The notes below the pieces were generated by a model, which searched no databases, was not told where the DNA came from, and was given only the letters and a program-made list of their open reading frames with translations. From positions 62,001 to 126,000 of the forward strand of contig NZ_JARPUS010000012.1 in NCBI RefSeq assembly GCF_029537485.1: DNA of 64,000 nucleotides. The letters run 5' to 3'. The number at the start of each line of letters is the position of its first letter. Position 1 is the stretch's first letter. Positions 58,601 to 64,000 of the stretch are shown here, one piece after another. This stretch comes from Pseudomonas sp. GOM6. Its GTDB lineage: Bacteria > Pseudomonadota > Gammaproteobacteria > Pseudomonadales > Pseudomonadaceae. Made by a program: the position numbers and the translations under genes.

Positions 58601-61061
58601 CATCCGGGGCCGCAACGACACCCCGGTAGCCGTTAACGACAGCGCCATCGCTATCGAGGCCGGCGGCACTGCCAATGCAACCCCGGGTACCAACCCCAGC
58701 GGCAATCTGCTGAGCAACGATACCGATGTCGATGCGGGCGATGGCAAAACAGTCCAGGCCATCCGCACGGGTACCGAAGCGGCGGGGGGGACCCTGCTTC
58801 TGGTTTCCGGCAGCCGCACGATCACCGGCACGTACGGCAGCCTGACCGTTGCCAGCGATGGCACCTACACCTATGTGGTCAACAACAGCCTGGCGGCCGT
58901 TCAGGCTCTCAAACCAGGCGACACCCTGCAGGAGTCGTTCACCTATCAACTGATCGATGCTTCGTCAGCTGCCGACCTTGCTCAGCTCAATATCGTCATC
59001 CAGGGTGCCTGGGATACCCCCCTGGCGCAGGATGACTCCGATATCGCCGTCGCCGACAATGGTGACGGCCAGGTCATCAACCCCACCGGGAATGTGCTGA
59101 CCAATGACACCGATGTGGATGCCGGCGACTCACTGACCGTGACGACTGTGCGCACTGGCGCCGAAACCGGCAGTGGAACAGCCGGCACCGTCGGCAGCGT
59201 ACTGATTGGCCAGTACGGCAGCCTGGTGCTCAATGCCGACGGCAGTTACCAGTACTTTGTCGACAGCAGCAACCCAGCAGTCCTGGCCCTGGATCTGCTG
59301 GATCCGCCCCTCACGGATATCTTCACCTACCAGGCTACCGATCTTGGTGGACTCAGTGACCAGGCCCAACTCACCATCCTCATTGTCGGCCGCAATGATC
59401 CGCCAGAGGGACTCAACGACACTGCCACCGCCATCGAGGCCGGCGGACTGAACAACGCCACACCCGGCGTTAATCCCAGCGGCAACGTACTGAACAACGA
59501 CATCGACCTGGAAAGCGGCGCACTGACCGTCACCGCTATACGTACCGGCAGTGAGTCGGGCAGCGGCACCGCCGGCGTTGTAGGGACCACCCTACGCGGC
59601 CTGTATGGTGACCTGACCATGAATGCCGACGGCAGCTGGAGCTATGTGCTGGACAACAGCCTGGCCGTAGTCCAGGCCCTGCGGGTCAGCGGGCAAACCC
59701 TGGAAGAGGTCTTCACCTACACCCTGGCCGATCCCTATGATGCCGACGATACCGCCGAACTGCGCATCACCATCGATGGCCGCAACGACACGCCGATCGC
59801 CAACGACGATGACGCCATCGCCGTCGAGGCCGGCGGCATCGCCAACGGCATTCCCGGCGTCAACCCGAGCGGCAACGTGCTGGAAAACGACACCGATGTC
59901 GACAGCGTGGCCAATGGCGAGACCAAGCAGGTACTGAGTTTTACCAGCGAGCTGGGCACGACCGCCACGGCAGGCCAGGCCCTGCAGGGCCGCTACGGCA
60001 CCCTGACCATCAATGCAGACGGCAGCTACCAATATGTGCTGAACAATGATGACCCGGTGGTTCAGGCCCTGCGCACTGCCGGTCAGACCCTGCGAGAGAC
60101 CTTCACCTACCGGATGCAGGACACCGCCGGCGCGGAATCGACTGCTCGCCTGAATCTGTTGATTCAAGGGGCGAATGACACCCCCGTGGCGCAGAACGAT
60201 AGCAATGTCGCCAGCGACCAGAGCCCTGCCCCACAAGCCAGCGGCAATGTACTGCCCAACGACGGCGACGTGGATCAGGGTGAGCGCTTCCAGGTGGTGG
60301 CCATCCGCACCGGTGCGGAAGGCGCCGAGGGTGCCAGCGGCACGGTTGGCCAACCCCTGACCGGTCGCTACGGCACACTGACGCTCAACGCCGATGGCAG
60401 CTACACCTACACCATCGACCTGAACAACCCCGAAGTACTGGCTGCAGCTGGCCTAGGCCAGGTGCTGCAAGATGTATTCACCTACACCATGCAAGACATT
60501 GCCGGCGCCAGCGACCAGGCCGAACTGGTGATCACCTTGGACATCGCTGCGCCTTATGTCCCTCCACCCGAAGTAGAGGGCAATGGCTGGCAGCCCTACG
60601 ATGCCTTTACCCCGTCGCAGCAATCCGTCGACCTCGACTTCGAACCGGCCGTCTTCGTCACCCCCGTGGTGCGCACCAACAGCCTGCTCAACGAAGTCAA
60701 CAGTTGGCGTTCGGATGGCAGCAACCTGCGCCTGGCACTCCCGGCACTCATTGAAAGCCCCTCGCTACAAGTACCCCAGGTGCCCGGCCAGTTCGTGGCC
60801 CAGAGTGTGTTCAACAGCAATCTGGGCAGCGATCTTGATTTGGCCTGGATTCTCGGCCGCCAGGGCCGTATCGACCTGACGGCAGATGGCCTGCTTAGCG
60901 ATCCCTCGCTGTTTACCAGCGACCCTGCAGATATGATCCATAATCATCAGCATCCGGAAGCACAAGCGACGCAGGCGCAGACCGCGCGTAGCTTCCAGCA
61001 CCAATTGCAGACCGCCGCCAAACGGCTGAGCCCCTTCAGCCAGAGCACTCCGCGTAGCTAG
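49620..61061 (+). CDS. Giant surface/secreted adhesin-like protein with DUF4347 and VCBS repeats
   Basis: A 3813-residue protein without a Sec signal peptide. Near the N-terminus is LEPRILFDGA (about 19-28), a motif shared by large exported proteins. A DUF4347 domain (about 66-227) includes HLLVIDSRV, ILSHGAAGQF and IQLYGCRVG. Residues about 230-1870 are a series of DUF11-like beta domains, then an SdrD_B-like domain (about 1878-1997) and a cadherin-like unit. Eleven VCBS-type repeats of roughly 130-170 residues (about 2140-3640) each open with GANDTPVA-like and EAGG-GVNPSGNVL-like motifs. No RTX nonapeptides and no LapA-like di-alanine protease site were found. A TolC-like gene starts 18 bases later. 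The ATG at 49620 has AAAGGAG upstream. A biofilm or surface adhesin is inferred. Confidence 0.88.
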   Translation: MSDFSPRSMFRPQSHTLALEPRILFDGAAAVAADQQQDADHGTDSEHTPATQVESAASVPTQAGAKHLLVIDSRVESREKLISQLPEGVQALVVNLNQDGIAAIEQALEALGQVDSIQILSHGAAGQFTLGNTTISADNVDQLGERLQQWSNNLNAGADIQLYGCRVGAGNAGQTLVAQLAYWTGADVAASDDNTGSLSAGGDWELEVRSGDIDKGIALSQAALNDYDALLATPNTSLPASTANVLLGDAFTFTVNFKNQDIGQPGYAPFMDLFFPATGRDGEGAETDDGITFVSASYLGQALTTHALTFDANGQASHPLAVGSDGQPLIINAADFGMRAGDQLVVVELPFASVSAGQPTIGIQVTATLSSLADTNFDPAGGSPDLTIRARSGFQYGNDSLNNPATDPSILEAGSVAYVVHPTIISFDQVIYAPEGETATGPNYGRTMDLTVTPATSQPVGDIVITQPVPDNVIIRSITPAAGGTITSITLYDGRSTTDPALIQAALALNNDADLTNDLYIQSFTISYAALAGPTTTQVEFFIPDNDADGLPVIDPVSGDPVTITFGQPTASGQWQPLDSRDVDNPGDTITFSGTGNTVSVTAKSITLLKEVSIQTDIGAAGLTPGDTLNYTLSLNISDYFAFGENFFEQGSFVIVDVLGDAQTLVPGSGTVAITVDGTTINVALVTTSVIDPVTGISTLTLDLAQSLRNATGDRGWVNGDLAFDAILQGATQVVVSYQVTLGQSYTPPSGTPHSEINEGDTVGNNATLTATILEDRLNLTGDEQSDGSQASITVPSSQVEITIADLNGNGAPAPGVELRPGDEVTFQLSYDLVTGDYENFTLTAYLPLPLFDLSSIADISTIWSLGSGNTNPEAPTSVTRGLGNSLVFTFADYVNSGTDGSRIEIDFTLTVSDQPFADQRSFNVTAESNQTTTLNKSTQVTTDDVALIASVAEPVLSITHGVVSSSNGSVTGTTGGWNPPGTSGKPFTDANLTETSAVDGSVSAIDGGDTLRLATAIENSGGGQAYDVSTRITLPTGLSFVGGNLASANLLVYRGDGTLLQSGVDFTVDNATNTITFIDDAGAGTGALEGGRAGTANDLSGANLVVITYDVVVAANIDASATLQTEAELVNYASVEGGQNFLASGTLEDLADQQIAAPEIRKNFAGNSLDNSDSSASHTTGANLVVGESMLYDIIVTLPEGTTQSLRIDDLIPPGLRLDTSFNGGRGYEIITSAGGALSANFAGTLTGDSINGISGTLGDDGVDGRFVFSVASASADNNTGNNTFVIRVRLVASNVTGNQAGSVLQNDAQLTYSDSDGDTPNGNTPVDRDVAVIGSKPSVTVREPTLNLAQQLTTDPGFGFDEGDTVDFTITVSNGNAGSDYDAFDIDFSSALPAELDGLTLVSAIYTVNGVATDITSSFTLDPTGRTLVNNSNLDILKGGTLVLTVTGTVNATGASGAEFDNLAEVRWTSLDGSNSDERTGSDGVLNSNVLNDYRRENTLVIPVAQGIRISRIGGLADTVAPSQTNASTETVAIGEIIRYRATALIPEGVNTGYQLQIVLAEGLTYDDLAGIRIGFISQGGLTSSLSLGDLITSGTLQIIGNEDSAEAQFISSDLSGAAPTGVLNTARIVPSNGGQVLTLNLGDITNNELDGDLEGITIEFNVRVDNSLANQNSTAPLAVQVKEFTSEGPRSTSNILYEQIVEPGFDGLNKQVIDFDPNIGGSSGTATVQTSFTSNGQTPAYDTTLTITGFEDGQIVELISIEVDGVIYGPDNPPPPSLGLGASPNADGSLEITFDRLDPGTNVKVTYAVEVPNGAIQAISNDSLTWSSLPDDFTDWGGSLVGTEGGADGERTGEDGAGADNSVLNNYQLVEGAGLGVISGTLWDDTLSADNSTTPDGAPLAGQTVTLNWAGADGIFGNADDRSYSSETDSNGQFLFGVLPAGLYRIDAPATITNLSSFGQLNIRIDSDGGTLSQISVTLGEGSTAQADSGYVQLNDAPVNSLPGGPLTGDEDTPLAIGGISVSDVDAELDPVVADRAIQVTLSVQQGTLSFTGATTDVTVTGAGTASLVLVGRIADINAALTGLSYQGNPDFNGNDTLQVLTSDLGNYGDFDGNGIPGEASDALTDLDTVTITLSPVNDAPAANDDNATAIEAGGTFNSLPGIDPRGNLLDNDTDVDIATNGDQLNVTQVTSSTGSVSIPTSGTVDVIGTYGTLRIAADGSYQYLLNNDDPRVQALRQNGDTLNESFSYTIRDSGIGGTALTSSATLAIVIRGANDTPVGVNDTGTAYEQGGINNSGTINPGDAALPNTGANATGNVLSNDTDVDGGAGDAINYGETSRVSGVRPLRENIPGALTTISNGGSATVAGLYGSLTLHSDGSYTYTINNDATAVQRLGPSDTLIEYFSYQVTDALGLNDLAELRITIVGNNDNPVASDDQATAQASEVDDDGNESNPSGNVITFPSRPGATTQPGGNGVDSDVDRADRPNTNLTVTGIRNGTEAAGGALTSVSGDTTISTFYAQDSGGAPLPNAGGEAYGELTINPDGSFTFDVNSDHPEIVALATGVELQVIVTYQVTDTAGLTDTAQLVITVRGANNTPLAQNEVALATEAGGIANGTAGVNPSGVVDVADPDGDDLTITAIRTGAEGDTGTSGTIGTELRGLYGWLTINADGTYSYRIDNDMAEVQALREVSDLLTERFTYTVTDNDTTPLSDSAEIIVVIRGANDSPVAADDNATAVEAGGRDNQIPGVDPSGNVLDNDTDVDGGEIPQDITDGYDYGETQEVASVRTGSVEGSGTAGTLGIELRGTYGWLTLNADGSYTYRLDNDMPEVQALRTAADTLLDQFNYTVIDASGATDIALLNITIQGANDVREDNDDFAVAIEAGGVNNGTPGINPQGNVLDNDSDVDEYDETVTIVGVRQGGTVGTVGTPLTGEYGTLTLNADGSYVYVLNNSDPRVQALRTNSDILQEFFTYLTRDAAGSSSLADLTITIRGRNDTPVAVNDSAIAIEAGGTANATPGTNPSGNLLSNDTDVDAGDGKTVQAIRTGTEAAGGTLLLVSGSRTITGTYGSLTVASDGTYTYVVNNSLAAVQALKPGDTLQESFTYQLIDASSAADLAQLNIVIQGAWDTPLAQDDSDIAVADNGDGQVINPTGNVLTNDTDVDAGDSLTVTTVRTGAETGSGTAGTVGSVLIGQYGSLVLNADGSYQYFVDSSNPAVLALDLLDPPLTDIFTYQATDLGGLSDQAQLTILIVGRNDPPEGLNDTATAIEAGGLNNATPGVNPSGNVLNNDIDLESGALTVTAIRTGSESGSGTAGVVGTTLRGLYGDLTMNADGSWSYVLDNSLAVVQALRVSGQTLEEVFTYTLADPYDADDTAELRITIDGRNDTPIANDDDAIAVEAGGIANGIPGVNPSGNVLENDTDVDSVANGETKQVLSFTSELGTTATAGQALQGRYGTLTINADGSYQYVLNNDDPVVQALRTAGQTLRETFTYRMQDTAGAESTARLNLLIQGANDTPVAQNDSNVASDQSPAPQASGNVLPNDGDVDQGERFQVVAIRTGAEGAEGASGTVGQPLTGRYGTLTLNADGSYTYTIDLNNPEVLAAAGLGQVLQDVFTYTMQDIAGASDQAELVITLDIAAPYVPPPEVEGNGWQPYDAFTPSQQSVDLDFEPAVFVTPVVRTNSLLNEVNSWRSDGSNLRLALPALIESPSLQVPQVPGQFVAQSVFNSNLGSDLDLAWILGRQGRIDLTADGLLSDPSLFTSDPADMIHNHQHPEAQATQAQTARSFQHQLQTAAKRLSPFSQSTPRS

Positions 61062-61079
61062 TATGAACAAGGACTCTTC

Positions 61080-62609
61080 ATGCCCAGCCACACCCTGAAA
61101 GCCCTGAGCATCGTCATTGTCAGCAGTCTGTTTCTAAGCGCCTGCTCGGCTATCAACCCAAAGCCGTACACCGAGGAGGAAAAGAGCGAGCGCATTCTCG
61201 ATGATCGCGCTCACATGTACGGCCAGCAGGAGCCGGTCAAGGGGCCGATCACCTTCTACGAGGCCGCCGCCCGCGCGCTCAAGTACAACCTCGACTACCG
61301 CCTCAAGCTGATGGAAAGCGCGCTAGCCGCCGATCTGCGCGATGTTTCCAGCCACGAGATGCTGCCGCGCCTGGTGGCATCGGCCGGTTACTCCGGGCGC
61401 AACAACGACTCCGGCGGCACCTCCATCGGCATCGAAGACGGCCAGGAAAGCCTGCGCGCCTCGACCTCCCAGGAACGCTATCGCGATCTGGCCGGTCTCG
61501 GCGCCAGCTGGAGCCTGCTGGACTTCGGCATGGCCTACTACCGCACCCAACAAAAGACCGACCAGATCCTCATGGCCGAGGAACGCCGGCGCAAGGTGGC
61601 ACAGAACGTCCTGCAGGATGTGCGCAACGCCTACTGGCGAGCGCTCGGCGCCCAACGCCTGCTGCCCGAGGTCAACCGTCTGCTGGCGCGCACTGAACAG
61701 GCGCTGGAATCGGCCCGTGAGGCGGAAAGCAAAGGCCTGCTACCGCGTCAGGAGATTCTGGCCTACCAGCGCGCCCTGCTCGACTCCATCTCCCTGCTGA
61801 CAGTGCGCCGCCAGGATCTGGAATACGCCCAGGCCGAGTTGGCCGCACTGATGTCGCTGCCGCCCGGCACACGACTGGTCCTGGCCGAGCAGAAAGAACC
61901 AACCCTGCAGCCGCTGACCATTGATGGCAACCGGCTCGAACAGCTGGCCCTGGAGAACCGCCCCGAGATCATGGAGGAGTGGTACCGCAAGCGGGTCAAC
62001 GAGAACGATCTGAAGATTGCCAAGGCCCAGCTGTGGCCCAACATCAGCCTCAACTGGGGCTATCAGTACGATTCCAACAAGTACCTATACAACAATCACT
62101 GGTCCGAGACCGGCGTGCAGGTCTCCCTCAATCTGCTGCGCCTGATGCAGCTGCCAGCCCTGCTCGATGCTGAAGGCACTCAGGGCGGCACCGACGATAC
62201 ACGCCGCGTGGCGCTGTCCATGGCCATCCTTACCCAGGTGCGGGTCGGCGCCCTGCGTTATCAGTTGGCCCTGCAGGAGATGGAATTCACCGAAAAAGGC
62301 CTGCACGTCGATGAAGGCCTGCTCGACTATGCCCGCGCCGCCCGCAGCAGCTCGGTCGGTTCGGAGCTGGAAGTGATTCGCGCCGAAGGCCGCTACCTGC
62401 TGTCGCGCTACCAGCGTGAGGCCGCCTACTCCAGCGCCCAGGCGGCCTGGGGCCGGCTGTACAACTCGATAGGCCTGGACGTGCTGCCGGAATCCATCGA
62501 GAAACACGACATTCAGACCCTGGCCCAGGAAATCCAGCACACGCTGGAGGCTCAACAAGCACAAAACCTGTTTACCGCGACACAAGGAAGTGCCGATGCC
62601 ATGCAGTAA
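61080..62609 (+). CDS. TolC-family outer membrane efflux lipoprotein
   Basis: A 509-residue outer-membrane channel protein. The signal ends in the lipobox FLSAC (lipidation at about C22). Helical hairpin repeats of the outer membrane efflux family are evident (SLLDFGMAYYRTQQKTDQILMAEERRRKVAQNVLQDVRNAYW, then LENRPEIMEEWYRKRVNENDLKIAKAQLWPNISLNWGYQYDSN). It follows the giant gene by 18 bases and overlaps the adaptor gene, so it is the probable exit channel for the giant protein. Confidence 0.88.
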   Translation: MPSHTLKALSIVIVSSLFLSACSAINPKPYTEEEKSERILDDRAHMYGQQEPVKGPITFYEAAARALKYNLDYRLKLMESALAADLRDVSSHEMLPRLVASAGYSGRNNDSGGTSIGIEDGQESLRASTSQERYRDLAGLGASWSLLDFGMAYYRTQQKTDQILMAEERRRKVAQNVLQDVRNAYWRALGAQRLLPEVNRLLARTEQALESAREAESKGLLPRQEILAYQRALLDSISLLTVRRQDLEYAQAELAALMSLPPGTRLVLAEQKEPTLQPLTIDGNRLEQLALENRPEIMEEWYRKRVNENDLKIAKAQLWPNISLNWGYQYDSNKYLYNNHWSETGVQVSLNLLRLMQLPALLDAEGTQGGTDDTRRVALSMAILTQVRVGALRYQLALQEMEFTEKGLHVDEGLLDYARAARSSSVGSELEVIRAEGRYLLSRYQREAAYSSAQAAWGRLYNSIGLDVLPESIEKHDIQTLAQEIQHTLEAQQAQNLFTATQGSADAMQ

Positions 62610-63348
62610 GCGTTACCTGCTTCCCCTGCTCCTGACTCTCAGCCAACCCACCCATGCCGTTGAGGTCGGAGCCGTCTTTGCCGACCCTTCGGCGATTCGC
62701 GTACTGCTCGCCGCCGAGACCGAAACCACCCTGTCCAGTCAGATGACCGGCACCCTGGGTGAGCTGCACACCAGCCTTGGGCAACGCGTGGAGAAAGGTG
62801 CCGTACTGGCCCAGTTTGATTGCCGTGAAGGCCAGGCCAGGGCCAAGGCAGCCAATGCCGAGCTGGCCATGGCCAAGCAGAACCTGCAGGCCAAGAAGCA
62901 CTTGCGTAACCTGGAGGCTGTAGGCGACCTGGAAGTGGCCATGGCTGCCACCGAGGTTGAAAAGGCCGATGCAGCCCGCAGTCTGGCCCAGACTCAGAGC
63001 AGCTACTGCAAGGTCAACGCTCCCTTCGCCGGACGCATTGCCAAGGTGCATGTGCGCCCCCACCAGACCGTCAATGCCGGTACCCCGTTGTTCGATCTGG
63101 TCAGCGACGGCGCACTCAAGGTCCGCATGAACGTACCGTCGCGCATGCTCAGTGACCTGAAAACCGGCACACCGGTACAAATCAGCATCGCCGAGACCGG
63201 CACGTCCTACGCCGCCAAAGTCAGCGCAATCAACTCACGGGTCGACGCCGTGGCCCAGACCATCGAACTGGAGGCGACCCTCGACGCCGCGCACCCCGAG
63301 CTGGTGGCCGGCATGAGTGGTGTGGCGCAATTCACGGACACCCCATGA
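62596..63348 (+). CDS. HlyD-family periplasmic adaptor
   Basis: A 250-residue membrane-fusion protein with a cleavable signal (LLPLLLTLSQPTHAVE). The lipoyl half-motifs are SQMTGTLGELHTSLGQRVEKGAVLAQFDC and YCKVNAPFAGRIAKVHVRPHQTVNAGTPLFDLV, with a short helical hairpin between and a beta-barrel domain after. It is shorter than type I secretion adaptors such as HlyD. The ATG overlaps the TolC gene by 14 bases and the stop overlaps the next gene by four. A GTG at 62590 is an alternative start. Confidence 0.88.
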   Translation: MPCSKRYLLPLLLTLSQPTHAVEVGAVFADPSAIRVLLAAETETTLSSQMTGTLGELHTSLGQRVEKGAVLAQFDCREGQARAKAANAELAMAKQNLQAKKHLRNLEAVGDLEVAMAATEVEKADAARSLAQTQSSYCKVNAPFAGRIAKVHVRPHQTVNAGTPLFDLVSDGALKVRMNVPSRMLSDLKTGTPVQISIAETGTSYAAKVSAINSRVDAVAQTIELEATLDAAHPELVAGMSGVAQFTDTP

Positions 63349-64000
63349 GCGAGCGCCTGCCTCACCCGCAGCTGCTACTCAGCCTGACCAGCCTGCGCGA
63401 CCGTGCCCTGGGCTGCGACACGCTCAACGCGCTGGCCTTCAGCATGGCCAACGACCTGCACCCGCTGCTGCATTTCCACCAGGCCATGGTGCTGGCCCAG
63501 CATGGCGACGGCCTGGAACTGCTATGCATCTCCGGCCTGGCAAGGCCCACCGAGGACTCGCCCTACCTGATCTGGCTGCGCAGCGCCGGGCGCTGGCTCA
63601 GCGCACAAACCCGCGAGGCCCAACCGCTGTGGCTGGCGCGTGACACCGTCGAGCCGCCCGCAGACATCGCCGAGGGCTGGCAGGAGTGGTGGCCAAGCGG
63701 CGTTTGGTGCGTGCCGCTGCACGACCGCCAGGGTAAGCGCCTCGGCCTGCTGCTCTACCTGCTCGACGCCGAGCCCCAGGCACCGTTGCCGGAGCTGCTC
63801 GGTGGCCTGTTCCGCACCTGGGAACACTGCTGGGCCACGCTGACGCAGAAGCGCCAGCTACTCGGCTGGCGCCCCACCCGCCGGCAACTGCTGATCGTGC
63901 TCGGCCTGGCTGCCCTGCTGTTACTGGTGCCGGTACGCCAGAGCGTGCTGGCGCCGGCCGAAGTGGTGTCGCGCCAGGCACAGATCGTCAGCTCACCCAT
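63345..64000 (+). CDS. GAF-like domain plus membrane-anchored HlyD-like adaptor, cut by the window edge
   Basis: At least 218 residues are visible. Residues about 10-165 look like a GAF-type domain (LNALAFSMANDLHPLLHFHQAMVL, GVWCVPLHDRQGKRLGLLLYLLD). One membrane segment follows (about 181-199, LLIVLGLAALLLLVPV), then the start of a periplasmic part (RQSVLAPAEVVSRQAQIVSS) typical of HlyD-like adaptors. The cytoplasmic GAF domain at the N-terminus suggests a ligand-sensing export adaptor. It is translationally coupled to the preceding adaptor. Confidence 0.75.
   Translation, partial: MSERLPHPQLLLSLTSLRDRALGCDTLNALAFSMANDLHPLLHFHQAMVLAQHGDGLELLCISGLARPTEDSPYLIWLRSAGRWLSAQTREAQPLWLARDTVEPPADIAEGWQEWWPSGVWCVPLHDRQGKRLGLLLYLLDAEPQAPLPELLGGLFRTWEHCWATLTQKRQLLGWRPTRRQLLIVLGLAALLLLVPVRQSVLAPAEVVSRQAQIVSSP

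Noticed and set aside
56041..60545. Repetitive DNA considered as a CRISPR or satellite array
   Set aside because: The periodicity is about 390-500 bases, in frame, and encodes diverged VCBS domains within one gene.
49620..61061. RTX toxin or LapA-type adhesin
   Set aside because: No GGxGxDxxx nonapeptides were seen, and no LapG-type di-alanine cleavage site was found near the N-terminus.
1..64000. tRNA, rRNA, integrase, transposase or attachment sites
   Set aside because: None was recognised on either strand; intergenic gaps are short and filled by promoters, terminators or REP elements. Covariance-model searches would be needed to exclude small RNAs.

Overview
The window reads as a chromosomal segment of a high-GC gammaproteobacterium, almost certainly a Pseudomonas in the broad sense. 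The evidence is the phhR/phhABC phenylalanine catabolic genes, an Arg32-type elongation factor P beside its rhamnosyltransferase EarP, the SelD/SelU pair with a PhnD-like transporter, and many copies of the Pseudomonas REP motif GTGGGAGCGGCTTCAGCCGCGA. No rRNA, tRNA, insertion sequence, integrase or CRISPR array was seen. Two genes are cut by the window edges: acsA on the left and a membrane adaptor gene on the right. Family names come from motif recognition without database searches.

Layout. 1-847 holds the 5' part of acsA. 1105-6765 (minus) is a basic-amino-acid type ABC importer in one run with a fold-type III PLP decarboxylase and a LysR regulator. 7136-19547 is the aromatic amino acid locus: phhR, then a signalling block (a ToxR/ToxS-like membrane pair, a REC-REC-histidine kinase, a REC-HD-GYP protein and a 1229-aa hybrid kinase), then phhA-phhB-phhC. 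Sequences resembling TyrR/PhhR boxes lie upstream of phhA and beside phhR. 19770-25882 is a selenium block: selD-selU-small ORF on the minus strand, diverging from a four-gene ABC transporter of the clade proposed to import selenium oxyanions.

25985-30486 holds class II DAHP synthase, a NIPSNAP protein, an outer-membrane-transporter-like protein and an amidase. 30560-34830 is an arsenic resistance block: arsJ, its partner GAPDH and an ArsC-ArsR fusion, diverging from an ACR3 arsenite pump. 34940-39524 has a LysR/EamA divergent pair, an M48 lipoprotein protease, a small lipoprotein and a YcaQ-like glycosylase. 39577-42940 is a tightly coupled trio of c-type cytochrome genes, including a beta-helix/cytochrome c fusion. 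43003-47521 has DUF3291, EamA, DUF1127, LysR, TauE/SafE and LysR genes. 47666-49409 is efp-earP.

49620-64000 is the most striking region. A single 11.4-kb gene encodes a surface or secreted protein with an N-terminal LEPRILFDGA motif, a DUF4347 domain, a long series of DUF11-like beta domains and eleven VCBS/cadherin-like repeats. It is followed at once by a TolC-like lipoprotein, an HlyD-like adaptor and a truncated GAF-plus-HlyD adaptor, which together look like a dedicated export apparatus whose energy-coupling component is not in view.
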